Shown here piece after piece: positions 1-6,454 of a DNA stretch of 64,000 nt (position 1 is the first letter of the stretch; every line of letters starts with the position of its first letter). The notes under the pieces are model-generated. The model did no database searches and had not been told where the DNA came from. It saw nothing but the letters and a program-made list of their open reading frames with translations. Origin of the DNA: Thiobacillus denitrificans (GTDB lineage: Bacteria > Pseudomonadota > Gammaproteobacteria > Burkholderiales > Thiobacillaceae); assembly GCF_001530125.1 (NCBI RefSeq), contig NZ_LDUG01000048.1, positions 81,858-145,857 of the forward strand. Direction: 5' to 3'. The translations under genes and the position numbers were made by a program.

Positions 1-8
1 AAGCCCGG

Positions 9-455
9 ATGATGTCTTTGCCCCGCCCGGCACCATTGTGTTGCACCAGCCAGGAACGTAAGGAAATTGAGACCGCAAAAGCCCTTGTTGCCTCATGGCC
101 CAAGTCCGCCGCGGCATTCCGTGAGAGGGCCGCCGGGCGGGTTGATACGTTGCTACAGTTTGTCAAGGCGCACTGCACGGACGGGATGCCGGGCGCCTGG
201 GCTGGCGAACAATACGGGGGCTACAGGTTCGACGACGCCACCGTTGCAAGGGTCAATGCGCTCTCCGATGAACTGCTCGAGATAGTGAAAGCTGGGGGCG
301 TCGTATTGGACATCGAACTGCGTAAGAAGCAGACACCTGCCTGCATTGCAGAAGAAGTGCCCGAGTCTGATGCCTATGCTGAAAGCCCGATTCAATACGG
401 TGGCAATGTGGTTCCCTTCCGAAAGCCGTGCCACCTGGGACCGAAACCTTTATGA
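9..455 (+). CDS. Hypothetical protein of phage element (5' end possibly outside window)
   Basis: A 148-aa soluble protein that I do not recognise. It has no signal peptide or membrane segment. The first ATG codons are at 9 and 12, but the reading frame stays open to the window edge, so the true start may lie upstream. It sits at the left of the phage-derived block, 11 bases before a small basic ORF on the same strand, and is read towards the helicase-primase genes. Coding is supported mainly by length and by the well-placed ribosome site of the next gene. Confidence 0.5.
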   Translation: MMSLPRPAPLCCTSQERKEIETAKALVASWPKSAAAFRERAAGRVDTLLQFVKAHCTDGMPGAWAGEQYGGYRFDDATVARVNALSDELLEIVKAGGVVLDIELRKKQTPACIAEEVPESDAYAESPIQYGGNVVPFRKPCHLGPKPL

Positions 456-466
456 GAGGAAATGAC

Positions 467-607
467 ATGACCAGCAAAAAACAAACTCGGAAAGCCCGCG
501 GCAAGCGCGGTCAGACGATCCGTGTAACCACCAGCGGCAAGCCGCCAATATCGGGGGCTGTGGCGTTCGCGCACTTACTGGCCAAAGTCAGCGCAACGAG
601 TCCTTGA
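467..607 (+). CDS. Small basic protein, 46 aa
   Basis: A short ORF whose first 20 residues are rich in Lys and Arg (begins MTSKKQTRKARGKRGQ), followed by a neutral tail. A good ribosome site, GAGAGGA, lies at 454-460 and fixes the start. It is the last gene of its transcript because an intrinsic terminator follows about 30 bases downstream. The basic N-terminus would suit nucleic acid binding, but no family is recognised and function is unknown. Confidence 0.5.
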   Translation: MTSKKQTRKARGKRGQTIRVTTSGKPPISGAVAFAHLLAKVSATSP

Positions 608-634
608 CGCTCTACAGGTAGTCGAATCAGTTTG

Positions 635-665
635 AAAGGCCCGCCCTGTGCGGGCTTTTCTCTTT
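635..665 (+). terminator. Intrinsic terminator
   Basis: A 6-bp GC stem (GCCCGC at 639-644, GCGGGC at 650-655) with a 5-base loop is followed by TTTTCTCTTTT. It closes the transcript of the two small genes to the left and separates them from the AlpA-helicase operon. Confidence 0.8.
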
Positions 666-710
666 TGTGCCGGGGGGGGGTGTGCGTACCTAGGAAAATG
701 GAAAATAGTC

Positions 711-742
711 TTTGTACTCCCTTGAATTTAACGGAGTACAAA
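711..742 (+). promoter_or_regulatory. Perfect 10-bp inverted repeat covering the alpA ribosome site
   Basis: TTTGTACTCC at 711-720 and GGAGTACAAA at 733-742 are exact inverted copies separated by 12 AT-rich bases. The right arm ends one base before the ATG at 744 and contains the GGAG ribosome site. It can act as a DNA operator for a dimeric regulator, or as an RNA hairpin that hides the ribosome site. The symmetry is seen directly; the role is inferred. Confidence 0.7.
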
Positions 743-743
743 G

Positions 744-947
744 ATGGTCAACATAATCCGCCTCCCTGACGTGATGGCCCGCACTGGCCTTTCGCGGTCC
801 TCAGTCTTTCTGAAGGTCAAAACCGGCGACATGCCGCCGCCCATCAAGTTGGGTGTTCGCGCGACTGGCTGGGTTGCCGAGGAAGTCGACAACTGGATCA
901 AACAGCGCGTGGCGGCGAGCCGTCCGACCCCGCGCGCCGAGGGCTGA
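744..947 (+). CDS. AlpA-family transcriptional regulator 1
   Basis: A 67-aa winged-helix protein of the AlpA/excisionase-like family. The family pattern is visible: a helix-turn-helix near residues 8-30 (RLPDVMARTGLSRSSVFLKV), a PPPIKLG wing segment, then a W-x-x-E-E-V-D-N-W-I recognition tail. AlpA proteins bind DNA and switch excision or gene expression in prophages and satellites. The start at 744 has GGAG at 733-736, which lies inside the palindrome. The helicase gene starts 3 bases after the stop, so the two are almost surely co-transcribed. This is the first of three AlpA-like genes in the element. Confidence 0.85.
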   Translation: MVNIIRLPDVMARTGLSRSSVFLKVKTGDMPPPIKLGVRATGWVAEEVDNWIKQRVAASRPTPRAEG

Positions 948-950
948 GTC

Positions 951-2483
951 ATGCGGCCCGATGCAGGGTTGGCAACGCTCCGCCCCTACCAGTCCAGCGC
1001 GGTGGAGCAGGCCCGAGAGAATGGACGTGCCGGCGTCCTGCGCCAGATCATCTATTCCCCCACGGGGAGCGGCAAGACCGAGATTGCCATTGCGCTGATC
1101 CACTCGGCCAACAGTAAGGGCAGGCGCGTGGCGTTCGTCGCCAACCGGATCGGGCTTGTGGAGCAGGCTGCGCGCCGCCTGCGCGAGTCCGGCCTGAGTG
1201 TTGGCGTGCTGCAGGGTGACAACACCCACCGGCTGGATGCGCCCGTGCTGGTGTGCTCGATCCATACCGTGGCCAGGCGAGGCTTGCCCGTCGACATCGA
1301 CGTGATCGTGATCGACGAGGCCCACGGCGTCGCCGGATCCAGCCACTACCGCGATCTGCTGTTCCGCTACAACGCCCTGCCAGTGATCGGACTTAGCGCC
1401 ACGCCGTTCGCCAAGGGCCTGGGCAAGCATTACGACAAGCTGGGGGGGGCGTTGTTCGAGCGCATCGTGCAAGCGGCCAGCATCCGGGAATTGATCGACA
1501 TGGGCTTCCTGGTCGACTGCGACATCTACGCGCCGACTGAACCTGACCTTTCCGGCGTCGCCATGGTGCGCAACGCATTCGGTGAGCAGGATTACAACGA
1601 GCGCCAACTGGCCGCCGCAGTCGATAAGCCGTCCCTCGTTGGCGACATCGTGGCCCACTGGAGACGGCTGGCGCGCGACCTGCCCACGGTCTGCTTTGCG
1701 ACCAGCATTGCCCACAGCAAGCACATCGCCAGCGAGTTCAACGCCGCCGGCATCTCCGCTGAGCACATCGACTGCTACACCGACGAGGAAGAACGCCGCG
1801 GCATCCTGGCGCGAGTCACCAGCGGACAGACGAGGGTGATCAGCAACGTGGGGATTTTGGCCGAAGGCTGGGACATGCCGGCCTGCGGCGTGATGATCCT
1901 GGCGCGGCCGACGCGAAGCCTGACCCGCTGGATTCAAATGGCGGGCAGGGTGCTACGTCCCTATCCGCGGAAAGGGCGAGCCATCATCCTCGACCACTCC
2001 GGCAGCGCTGCACGCTTGGGCTATCCGACCGACGATCTGCCGCTTGAGCTGGATGACGGCGCGGCGAAAAAGCCAGGGGCCGGCAAGGAGAAGGAAGAGC
2101 CGAAGCCCAAGAAATGCCCGTCATGCAGCTACATGAAGCCGGCGAGGGTTCACACCTGCCCGGCGTGCGGGTTGGCGCCCGAGCGGCCGTCCGAGGTCGA
2201 GGTGGAGCCCGGCGAGCTCGTAAGGCTCAAACGTGACAGGAAGCCGACGCGCGAAGAGAAGCAGGCGTTCTATAGCCAGTTGCTTGAGCTGTCCGTCGAT
2301 GAGAAATGGAGTCCGCATCGCGCGGCGTGCGTGTACAGGGACAAGTTCGGCGTCTATCCCAAGGGGCTTGAGAAGGTTCCAGAGCCGGCAACGCAGGAGG
2401 TGCGCAACTTCGTGACCTCAAGGCAAATCGCCTACATCAACGCCAAGCGGAAGGAGGCCGGCAATGCTGCAGCCCGTCCGTGA
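951..2483 (+). CDS. DEAD/DEAH-box (SF2) helicase with C-terminal zinc ribbon
   Basis: A 510-aa superfamily 2 helicase. Visible motifs: Walker A PTGSGKT near residue 37, DEAH box IDEAH near 124, SAT motif (LSATPF) near 150, and motif VI QMAGRVLR near 330. After the helicase core come a charged linker and a zinc ribbon of two CPxC pairs (CPSC, CPAC) near residues 385-405, then a C-terminal domain seen in phage-encoded helicases of this type. The likely role is ATP-driven unwinding in replication or recombination of the element. The 3' end overlaps the primase gene by 20 bases, which indicates translational coupling. Confidence 0.9.
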   Translation: MRPDAGLATLRPYQSSAVEQARENGRAGVLRQIIYSPTGSGKTEIAIALIHSANSKGRRVAFVANRIGLVEQAARRLRESGLSVGVLQGDNTHRLDAPVLVCSIHTVARRGLPVDIDVIVIDEAHGVAGSSHYRDLLFRYNALPVIGLSATPFAKGLGKHYDKLGGALFERIVQAASIRELIDMGFLVDCDIYAPTEPDLSGVAMVRNAFGEQDYNERQLAAAVDKPSLVGDIVAHWRRLARDLPTVCFATSIAHSKHIASEFNAAGISAEHIDCYTDEEERRGILARVTSGQTRVISNVGILAEGWDMPACGVMILARPTRSLTRWIQMAGRVLRPYPRKGRAIILDHSGSAARLGYPTDDLPLELDDGAAKKPGAGKEKEEPKPKKCPSCSYMKPARVHTCPACGLAPERPSEVEVEPGELVRLKRDRKPTREEKQAFYSQLLELSVDEKWSPHRAACVYRDKFGVYPKGLEKVPEPATQEVRNFVTSRQIAYINAKRKEAGNAAARP

Positions 2484-3438
2484 GGTAGCACAAGGCCGCT
2501 GGACCGGCATCCTGTCCAGTTTCGGCCTGACCGACAAGCAGCTATCAGGTAAGCACGCGGCTTGTCCGGTGTGTGGCGGGAAAGACAGGTTCCGCTTCGA
2601 TAACCAGGATGGACGCGGGACGTTCTTCTGCTCGCACTGCGGGGCTGGTGATGGCGTCCAGTTGGTGATGAGCCTCAAGGGCATCGACTTCAAGACGGCC
2701 GCCCATGAGATCGAGTCCATTGCTGGGGTGGTGCAGCAGGTTCAGGTCGCCAAAGTGCCCGACGAGAAGCAAAAGCTGGATGCGCTACGCCGGGTGTGGG
2801 CTGAATCCAAGCCCCTGGCCATAAGCGATGAGGTGATGCGCTACCTGGCAGGGCGCGGTCTCGATCTGACGACGTCACCCGACAACCTGCGACTGCACCC
2901 AGCCCTTCCGTATTACGAGGGCAAGACGCTCGTCGGCAAGTTCCCGGCGATGGTTGCGCTGGTCCATGCACCGGACGGCACGGGCGCAACCCTGCATCGG
3001 ACCTACATCGCGGACGGCCACAAAGCACCGGTCGAGTGTCCGAAAAAATTGATGAGCGGGAAACCCGTCACAGGCGGCGCCATTCGCTTATCGGGCGTCG
3101 GTGAAGTGGTAGGCATAGCCGAGGGCATAGAAACGGCCCTGGCGGCTTCCATTCAGTTCGGCATTCCGGTTTGGTCATGCGTCACGGCGCACGGCATCGA
3201 GACATTCGAGCCGCCCGCAGGCGTGAAGCGCATCACGATCTTCGCCGACAACGACGCGAGCTTCACCGGACATAAGGCCGCATACATCGCTGCTTTCCGG
3301 TTGGTGCAGCAGGGGTTTGATGTCGAGGTGAAAGTCCCGGCAGCTGTCGGCGACTGGCTCGACGTGCTGCCGGGTGCGCGTACTGGCACGACAGAAGCCG
3401 ACACTGGACGCATCCAGACAAACAAGGGGTATCGATGA
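2464..3438 (+). CDS. Toprim-domain phage primase (P4-alpha-like N-terminal zinc finger)
   Basis: A 324-aa protein. The N-terminus carries a zinc-binding domain (CPVCGGKDRFRFD, then CSHCG) near residues 35-65 as in P4-type primases. A central region follows and then a Toprim fold with the conserved glutamate in EGIETALAAS and acidic pair FADND near residues 220-265. It would make RNA primers for replication of the element. There is no helicase domain in this protein; helicase activity may come from the upstream gene or the downstream RepA-like ATPase. It overlaps the helicase gene at its start and the second alpA gene by 4 bases at its end. Confidence 0.9.
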   Translation: MLQPVREVAQGRWTGILSSFGLTDKQLSGKHAACPVCGGKDRFRFDNQDGRGTFFCSHCGAGDGVQLVMSLKGIDFKTAAHEIESIAGVVQQVQVAKVPDEKQKLDALRRVWAESKPLAISDEVMRYLAGRGLDLTTSPDNLRLHPALPYYEGKTLVGKFPAMVALVHAPDGTGATLHRTYIADGHKAPVECPKKLMSGKPVTGGAIRLSGVGEVVGIAEGIETALAASIQFGIPVWSCVTAHGIETFEPPAGVKRITIFADNDASFTGHKAAYIAAFRLVQQGFDVEVKVPAAVGDWLDVLPGARTGTTEADTGRIQTNKGYR

Positions 3439-3629
3439 AGCTGATTTCATACGAGAGCGTGCTGCGCAAGCTGGGCGGTGATGAGGGGCCGTGTCAGCGA
3501 ACTGTCGAACGGATGGTCGATCGCGGTGAGTTCGTTCAGCCGGTGCAGGTTGCACCCAGGCGGTTGATGTTCATCGAGGACGAAGTCGATGCATGGATCA
3601 AGCAGCGGCAGCGGAAGGGAACGGCATGA
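3435..3629 (+). CDS. AlpA-like regulator 2
   Basis: A 64-aa winged-helix protein with the AlpA layout: an N-terminal helix-turn-helix with the segment CQRTVERMVDRGEF, then PVQVAPRRLMFIEDEVDAWI. The insertion before the recognition helix makes it a divergent member. It begins inside the last codons of the primase gene and its stop overlaps the RepA start (ATGA at 3626-3629), so it is translationally coupled to both. Its position suggests control of the RepA/origin block, either directly or as an excisionase-like DNA-bending protein. Confidence 0.75.
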   Translation: MKLISYESVLRKLGGDEGPCQRTVERMVDRGEFVQPVQVAPRRLMFIEDEVDAWIKQRQRKGTA

Positions 3630-4810
3630 CAATCGATGCCCTTGCGCATTCGCCACCGAGGATTTCTGCCCAAAAAGAAGCCCCACCACAAGGGCGGGGC
3701 GCACAAGGTAAAACACTCTTTGAGCATGGTAGCGCACAGAAAAATCAAAGCCGCATGACGGCTGACCCGTTCGGTGATGCGGCGCCAATGCGATTCAAGC
3801 TTCAATCCGGGGCGGACCTATGCAACGCCCCGTTGATGCGCTGGATGGTGCGCGGGGTGCTTCCAGCGGAAGGGCTAGCCGCACTGTACGGCGCCAGTGG
3901 AAGCGGAAAAAGTTTCCTGATGCTGGCCATAGCCGCCGCTGTTGCCGAGGGGGCCGAATGGTTTGGCCGCCGGGTAACACAAGCCCCTGCCACCTACGTT
4001 GTGCTGGAGGGCGAGGCCGGGATGGGCAAAAGGGTTAGAGCATGGAGCCAGCACCACAAAAGGCCCGTGCCCGACGAGCTGCGCTTCATAGCACAGCCTT
4101 TCGACATCTTGAGTAACGACGTGATCGAATTGGCCAAGGCGATTATTGCCGGTGGCGGGGGTGGCGGGCTGGTGATCGTCGACACCTTGAATCGTGCCGC
4201 ACCCGGAGCCGATGAAAACTCAAGCGTAGACATGGGTAACCTGATCGCCGCATGTAAGCGCCTGCAAGGGCTGATTGGCGGCCTGGTGCTCCTGGTGCAC
4301 CACACTGGCAAGGACACAACGAAGGGGCTGCGCGGGCATTCGAGTCTTTATGCCGCCCTTGATGGTGCGATCGAAGTAAGCGCCAGCGACACCCGCAGAT
4401 CCTGGAGCGTGGCCAAGTCGAAGGATGACGTCACCGGAGAAGCGCACCCGTTCAAGCTGTCAGTCGTGCAAGTTGGAACCGATGACGAGGGCGAGGCCAT
4501 CACTTCTTGCGTGGCCCTATCGGATGAATCGGCTGACGCAATCAAACAGGCCAAGAGGCCGACGCTGCGCAGTAACCAGAAGATCGCAAACGAAGCCATA
4601 GGGGAAGCGCTACGCAATTCTCCGCACGCTGGCAAGGAAGGCGCACCAACAGGAAGGCCGTGCATTCAATATGCCGATGCCGTGGCGATTGTTTCCGAGC
4701 GCATCCCCGCCGATGCCAGGCATAAAACATCACGCGCCAAGGTGGCAATCACTGGACTGGTAGAGCGTGGCTTTCTCGCAATCAAAGGGGACTGGTTATG
4801 GGACAAGTGA
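3626..4810 (+). CDS. RepA-like AAA/RecA-fold ATPase
   Basis: A 394-aa protein with a RecA-fold helicase core of the RepA (RSF1010-type) hexameric family. Walker A GASGSGKS is near residue 93, Walker B GLVIVDTLNR near 178, and a LLVHHTGKD motif near 215. A C-terminal winged-helix-like tail follows. The role is likely replication helicase or initiator-associated ATPase. Start 3626 overlaps the alpA stop. An alternative ATG at 3755 would remove 43 low-complexity residues that cover a GC hairpin (about 3678-3700), so the true start is uncertain. An iteron-rich stretch follows directly, as expected for a replication module. Confidence 0.85.
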   Translation: MTIDALAHSPPRISAQKEAPPQGRGAQGKTLFEHGSAQKNQSRMTADPFGDAAPMRFKLQSGADLCNAPLMRWMVRGVLPAEGLAALYGASGSGKSFLMLAIAAAVAEGAEWFGRRVTQAPATYVVLEGEAGMGKRVRAWSQHHKRPVPDELRFIAQPFDILSNDVIELAKAIIAGGGGGGLVIVDTLNRAAPGADENSSVDMGNLIAACKRLQGLIGGLVLLVHHTGKDTTKGLRGHSSLYAALDGAIEVSASDTRRSWSVAKSKDDVTGEAHPFKLSVVQVGTDDEGEAITSCVALSDESADAIKQAKRPTLRSNQKIANEAIGEALRNSPHAGKEGAPTGRPCIQYADAVAIVSERIPADARHKTSRAKVAITGLVERGFLAIKGDWLWDK

Positions 4811-5055
4811 CCGCCTCCCCGTTTCGCCCCCCCCGTTTCGCCCCCTTCCCTAAAGGGAGAAGGGCGAAGCGGGAAGCGGGGCCCTTTTCCCGGTTGAACC
4901 GAAATAACACGAAACGGGCGAAGCGGGAAGCGGGGGAAGCCCGTGCCTTAAGGCTTGCAGACGTTTCCCAGCGATTCCCGAAATGTCCCGAAACGGGAAT
5001 GGCAGAGACAGGTGCGAACTGATGCGAATTGGTGCGAATCACCAATCGGCACCAA
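4811..5055. other. Iteron-rich stretch, candidate replication origin
   Basis: This non-coding-like stretch directly follows the RepA-like gene. It holds two tandem 14-bp copies of CCCCGTTTCGCCCC (4817-4830, 4831-4844), a perfect 20-bp direct repeat at 4862-4881 and 4916-4935 whose starts are 54 bp apart, a TCCCG-AA-ACGGGA palindrome near 4986, and three consecutive 10-mers with the core TGCGAA (5011-5040) followed by an imperfect inverted copy to 5053. Such arrays after a rep gene are typical of initiator binding sites. Assignment as an origin is inference; an operator array is the alternative. An ORF across it is rejected as repeat read-through. Confidence 0.5.
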
Positions 5056-5066
5056 CCCCGCACCTG

Positions 5067-5330
5067 ATGCTGATGAAGGCCCTAGCCATGAGAGATGGTG
5101 GTTGGAACTTGAGCCCACGCATCCAATCCTGGCTGGGTAATGGGGGAGGCAAGCAGCGGCGCATATCTGAGCGCAGCGCGGGGTGCTGGCGTCGCGTTGA
5201 GGCAATCGGCAGCCGAGTATGGCGGAACCATGCTCCGCTTGACGGCCTTGCTGGATGCGGTGTTTCGTCTGTTTGTGTGTTGATACCCACCGCGATACCC
5301 ATCATTTACCCGACAGAAAGGCTCGCGTGA
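5067..5330 (+). CDS. Hypothetical protein (weak)
   Basis: An ORF of about 87 residues with no recognised domain. Starts at 5067, 5073 or 5088 are possible and none has a strong ribosome site. Its stop TGA at 5328-5330 overlaps the ATG of the next small ORF, which gives modest support for coding. It lies between the candidate origin and the virion block. Confidence 0.35.
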   Translation: MLMKALAMRDGGWNLSPRIQSWLGNGGGKQRRISERSAGCWRRVEAIGSRVWRNHAPLDGLAGCGVSSVCVLIPTAIPIIYPTERLA

Positions 5331-5452
5331 TGATCCAGCCCGACCATGTTGAACTGCTTACCCGCACCCGCGAGATGGTCGAAACGATGCGCCACCACCC
5401 GCCTGGCTCGCCGGCCGCGCTTCTGCTCAGCAAATTCTTACCGGGTGGATAG
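5330..5452 (+). CDS. Small hypothetical protein, 40 aa
   Basis: A 40-aa ORF starting MIQPDHVELLTRTREMVETM, amphipathic, of unknown function. It is coupled to the upstream ORF by a TGATG overlap. Its last 15 bases overlap, on the opposite strand, the end of the small membrane protein gene, giving a tail-to-tail junction with no separate terminator visible. Confidence 0.4.
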   Translation: MIQPDHVELLTRTREMVETMRHHPPGSPAALLLSKFLPGG

Positions 5453-5605
5453 GACTACGAGGGCGTAGATCAGTTTCCCAACATACCACGCCAGCACCAG
5501 CGCGACCGGCAGGCGCATGCCGCTGCCGTAGGTGAGCCAAGCCCACACGTCGCGCCAGGTGGCGCCGCGCACCTTGTACCTGATCTCCCGCATCAGTTCG
5601 CTCAT
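5438..5605 (-). CDS. Small membrane protein, 55 aa (holin-like?)
   Basis: Read on the minus strand from the ATG at 5605: MSELMREIRYKVRG, an Arg/Trp-rich amphipathic stretch, then one hydrophobic segment (LPVALVLAWYVGKLIYALVV). The start overlaps the stop of the lipoprotein gene (ATGA), so the two are one operon. Small membrane protein plus small lipoprotein inside a phage element recalls lysis genes, but no specific holin or Rz family is recognised. The function is inferred from context only. Confidence 0.5.
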   Translation of the reverse strand: MSELMREIRYKVRGATWRDVWAWLTYGSGMRLPVALVLAWYVGKLIYALVVLSTR

Positions 5606-5823
5606 GACTTAACGCAGTTGAATGCGTCGGTAAAGGCATTGGGCTTGCCGGCGAACTGCGCGTGTCTGCCGTGTTTGGCGCAGTGCGCCTCGGCAGCGGG
5701 CAGGGTGAGCGCGGCTTCCGAGTTGGCCCAATTCACCGAGACGGCATGTTCGGTGCCGGTGACGCGCGGCGGCTGGGCGGCGCAGCCTGCAAGCAGCAGG
5801 GCGGCGATGATGATTGTTCTCAT
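5602..5823 (-). CDS. Small lipoprotein, 73 aa
   Basis: The N-terminus MRTIIIAALLLAGCAA is a lipoprotein signal with lipobox LAGC (Cys14). The mature part is short with two further cysteines. A good ribosome site, GGAGGA, lies just upstream on the minus strand (5831-5836). It is the first gene of a two-gene minus-strand operon in an otherwise plus-strand element. It could be an Rz1-like spanin component or a lysogenic-conversion lipoprotein; the sequence does not decide. It is divergent from the third alpA gene. Confidence 0.65.
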   Translation of the reverse strand: MRTIIIAALLLAGCAAQPPRVTGTEHAVSVNWANSEAALTLPAAEAHCAKHGRHAQFAGKPNAFTDAFNCVKS

Positions 5824-5870
5824 GGGCGACTCCTCCTGCCGGGAGTTTAGCCGAGGGTGCGCGTACAGCA

Positions 5871-5896
5871 GTAGCCCGCGTATAGATTCAGGCTAC
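5871..5896. promoter_or_regulatory. Inverted repeat between divergent lipoprotein and alpA3 genes
   Basis: GTAGCC at 5871-5876 and GGCTAC at 5891-5896 form an inverted repeat spaced by 14 bases. It lies in the 96-base divergent intergenic region, 23 bases before the alpA3 start. It could be an operator for one of the AlpA proteins. No clear promoter boxes are identified. Confidence 0.3.
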
Positions 5897-5919
5897 AGCA
5901 ACAGCCATCACGCCACCCT

Positions 5920-6111
5920 ATGAAGCTTCTGTCCTACAGCGACCTGGTTTACCGGCTGAGGCTCAGCCGCAGCACTCTCGAGCGCATGGTTGTTCGCGCA
6001 GAAATACCGCCACCGGTACAGGTGTCATCGGGAGCAGTTCGCTTTGTCGAAGACGAGATAGAGGCGTGGCTCACGACCTGCCCACGCACGAAGACCACCC
6101 CGGCAAGTTGA
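5920..6111 (+). CDS. AlpA-family transcriptional regulator 3
   Basis: A 63-aa AlpA-type winged-helix protein. The helix-turn-helix segment LVYRLRLSRSTLERMV is followed by the PPPVQV wing and RFVEDEIEAWL. It is closer to AlpA-2 (shared MKL-SY start and FVED/FIEDE segment) than to AlpA-1. It stands at the head of the virion-protein block and diverges from the lipoprotein operon, so a role in controlling late genes or the divergent promoter is plausible. Confidence 0.8.
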   Translation: MKLLSYSDLVYRLRLSRSTLERMVVRAEIPPPVQVSSGAVRFVEDEIEAWLTTCPRTKTTPAS

Positions 6112-6142
6112 AACAACCCACCCTCACCAAGAGGATATGACC

Positions 6143-6454
6143 ATGACCAACCACATTCCCGCCGCCGTGCCATGCCCTGATCCCGGCAGCACGTTTATGG
6201 AAATCGCCGCGAAGATCATCGCTGCGGAAGAAACAGCGCGCAAGGAAATAAGGAGGGCACGGGCTCAGATTGAAGCGTCCAATAACGAACGCTGGCTGGC
6301 AGAGAAAAGGCTTGATTTTGCGAAAGACGAGCTGGCCGACGTGCTGGCGTCCATCGATGCGGCCAAAGCAAGACTCGCCAGTATTCAGGCGCTGACTGCC
6401 ATAGAGGCAGATCGCGTCCTGCAAGCGCTTAATCAGGAAGAGTTCCATGCCTAA
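6143..6454 (+). CDS. Coiled-coil phage protein, 103 aa
   Basis: An Ala/Glu/Lys/Arg-rich protein. A long heptad-like helix covers roughly residues 20-95, suggesting a coiled coil. No family is recognised. Start 6143 is preferred over 6137 because GAGGA at 6131-6135 is 7 bases from 6143 but touches 6137. The stop overlaps the start of the internal virion protein gene by 8 bases, so it belongs to the virion operon and may be a scaffold or small structural protein. Confidence 0.55.
   Translation: MTNHIPAAVPCPDPGSTFMEIAAKIIAAEETARKEIRRARAQIEASNNERWLAEKRLDFAKDELADVLASIDAAKARLASIQALTAIEADRVLQALNQEEFHA

Noticed and set aside
3678..3700. GC hairpin GCCCC...GGGGC with A/T flank at the start of the repA-like gene
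   Set aside because: It could be a minus-strand terminator, but no minus-strand gene leads into it. It is noted only as a doubt about the repA start.
4798..5022. ORF of 74 aa after repA
   Set aside because: It reads through the GC-rich direct and inverted repeats, giving a low-complexity KREAG-type product. The repeats themselves are a better explanation.
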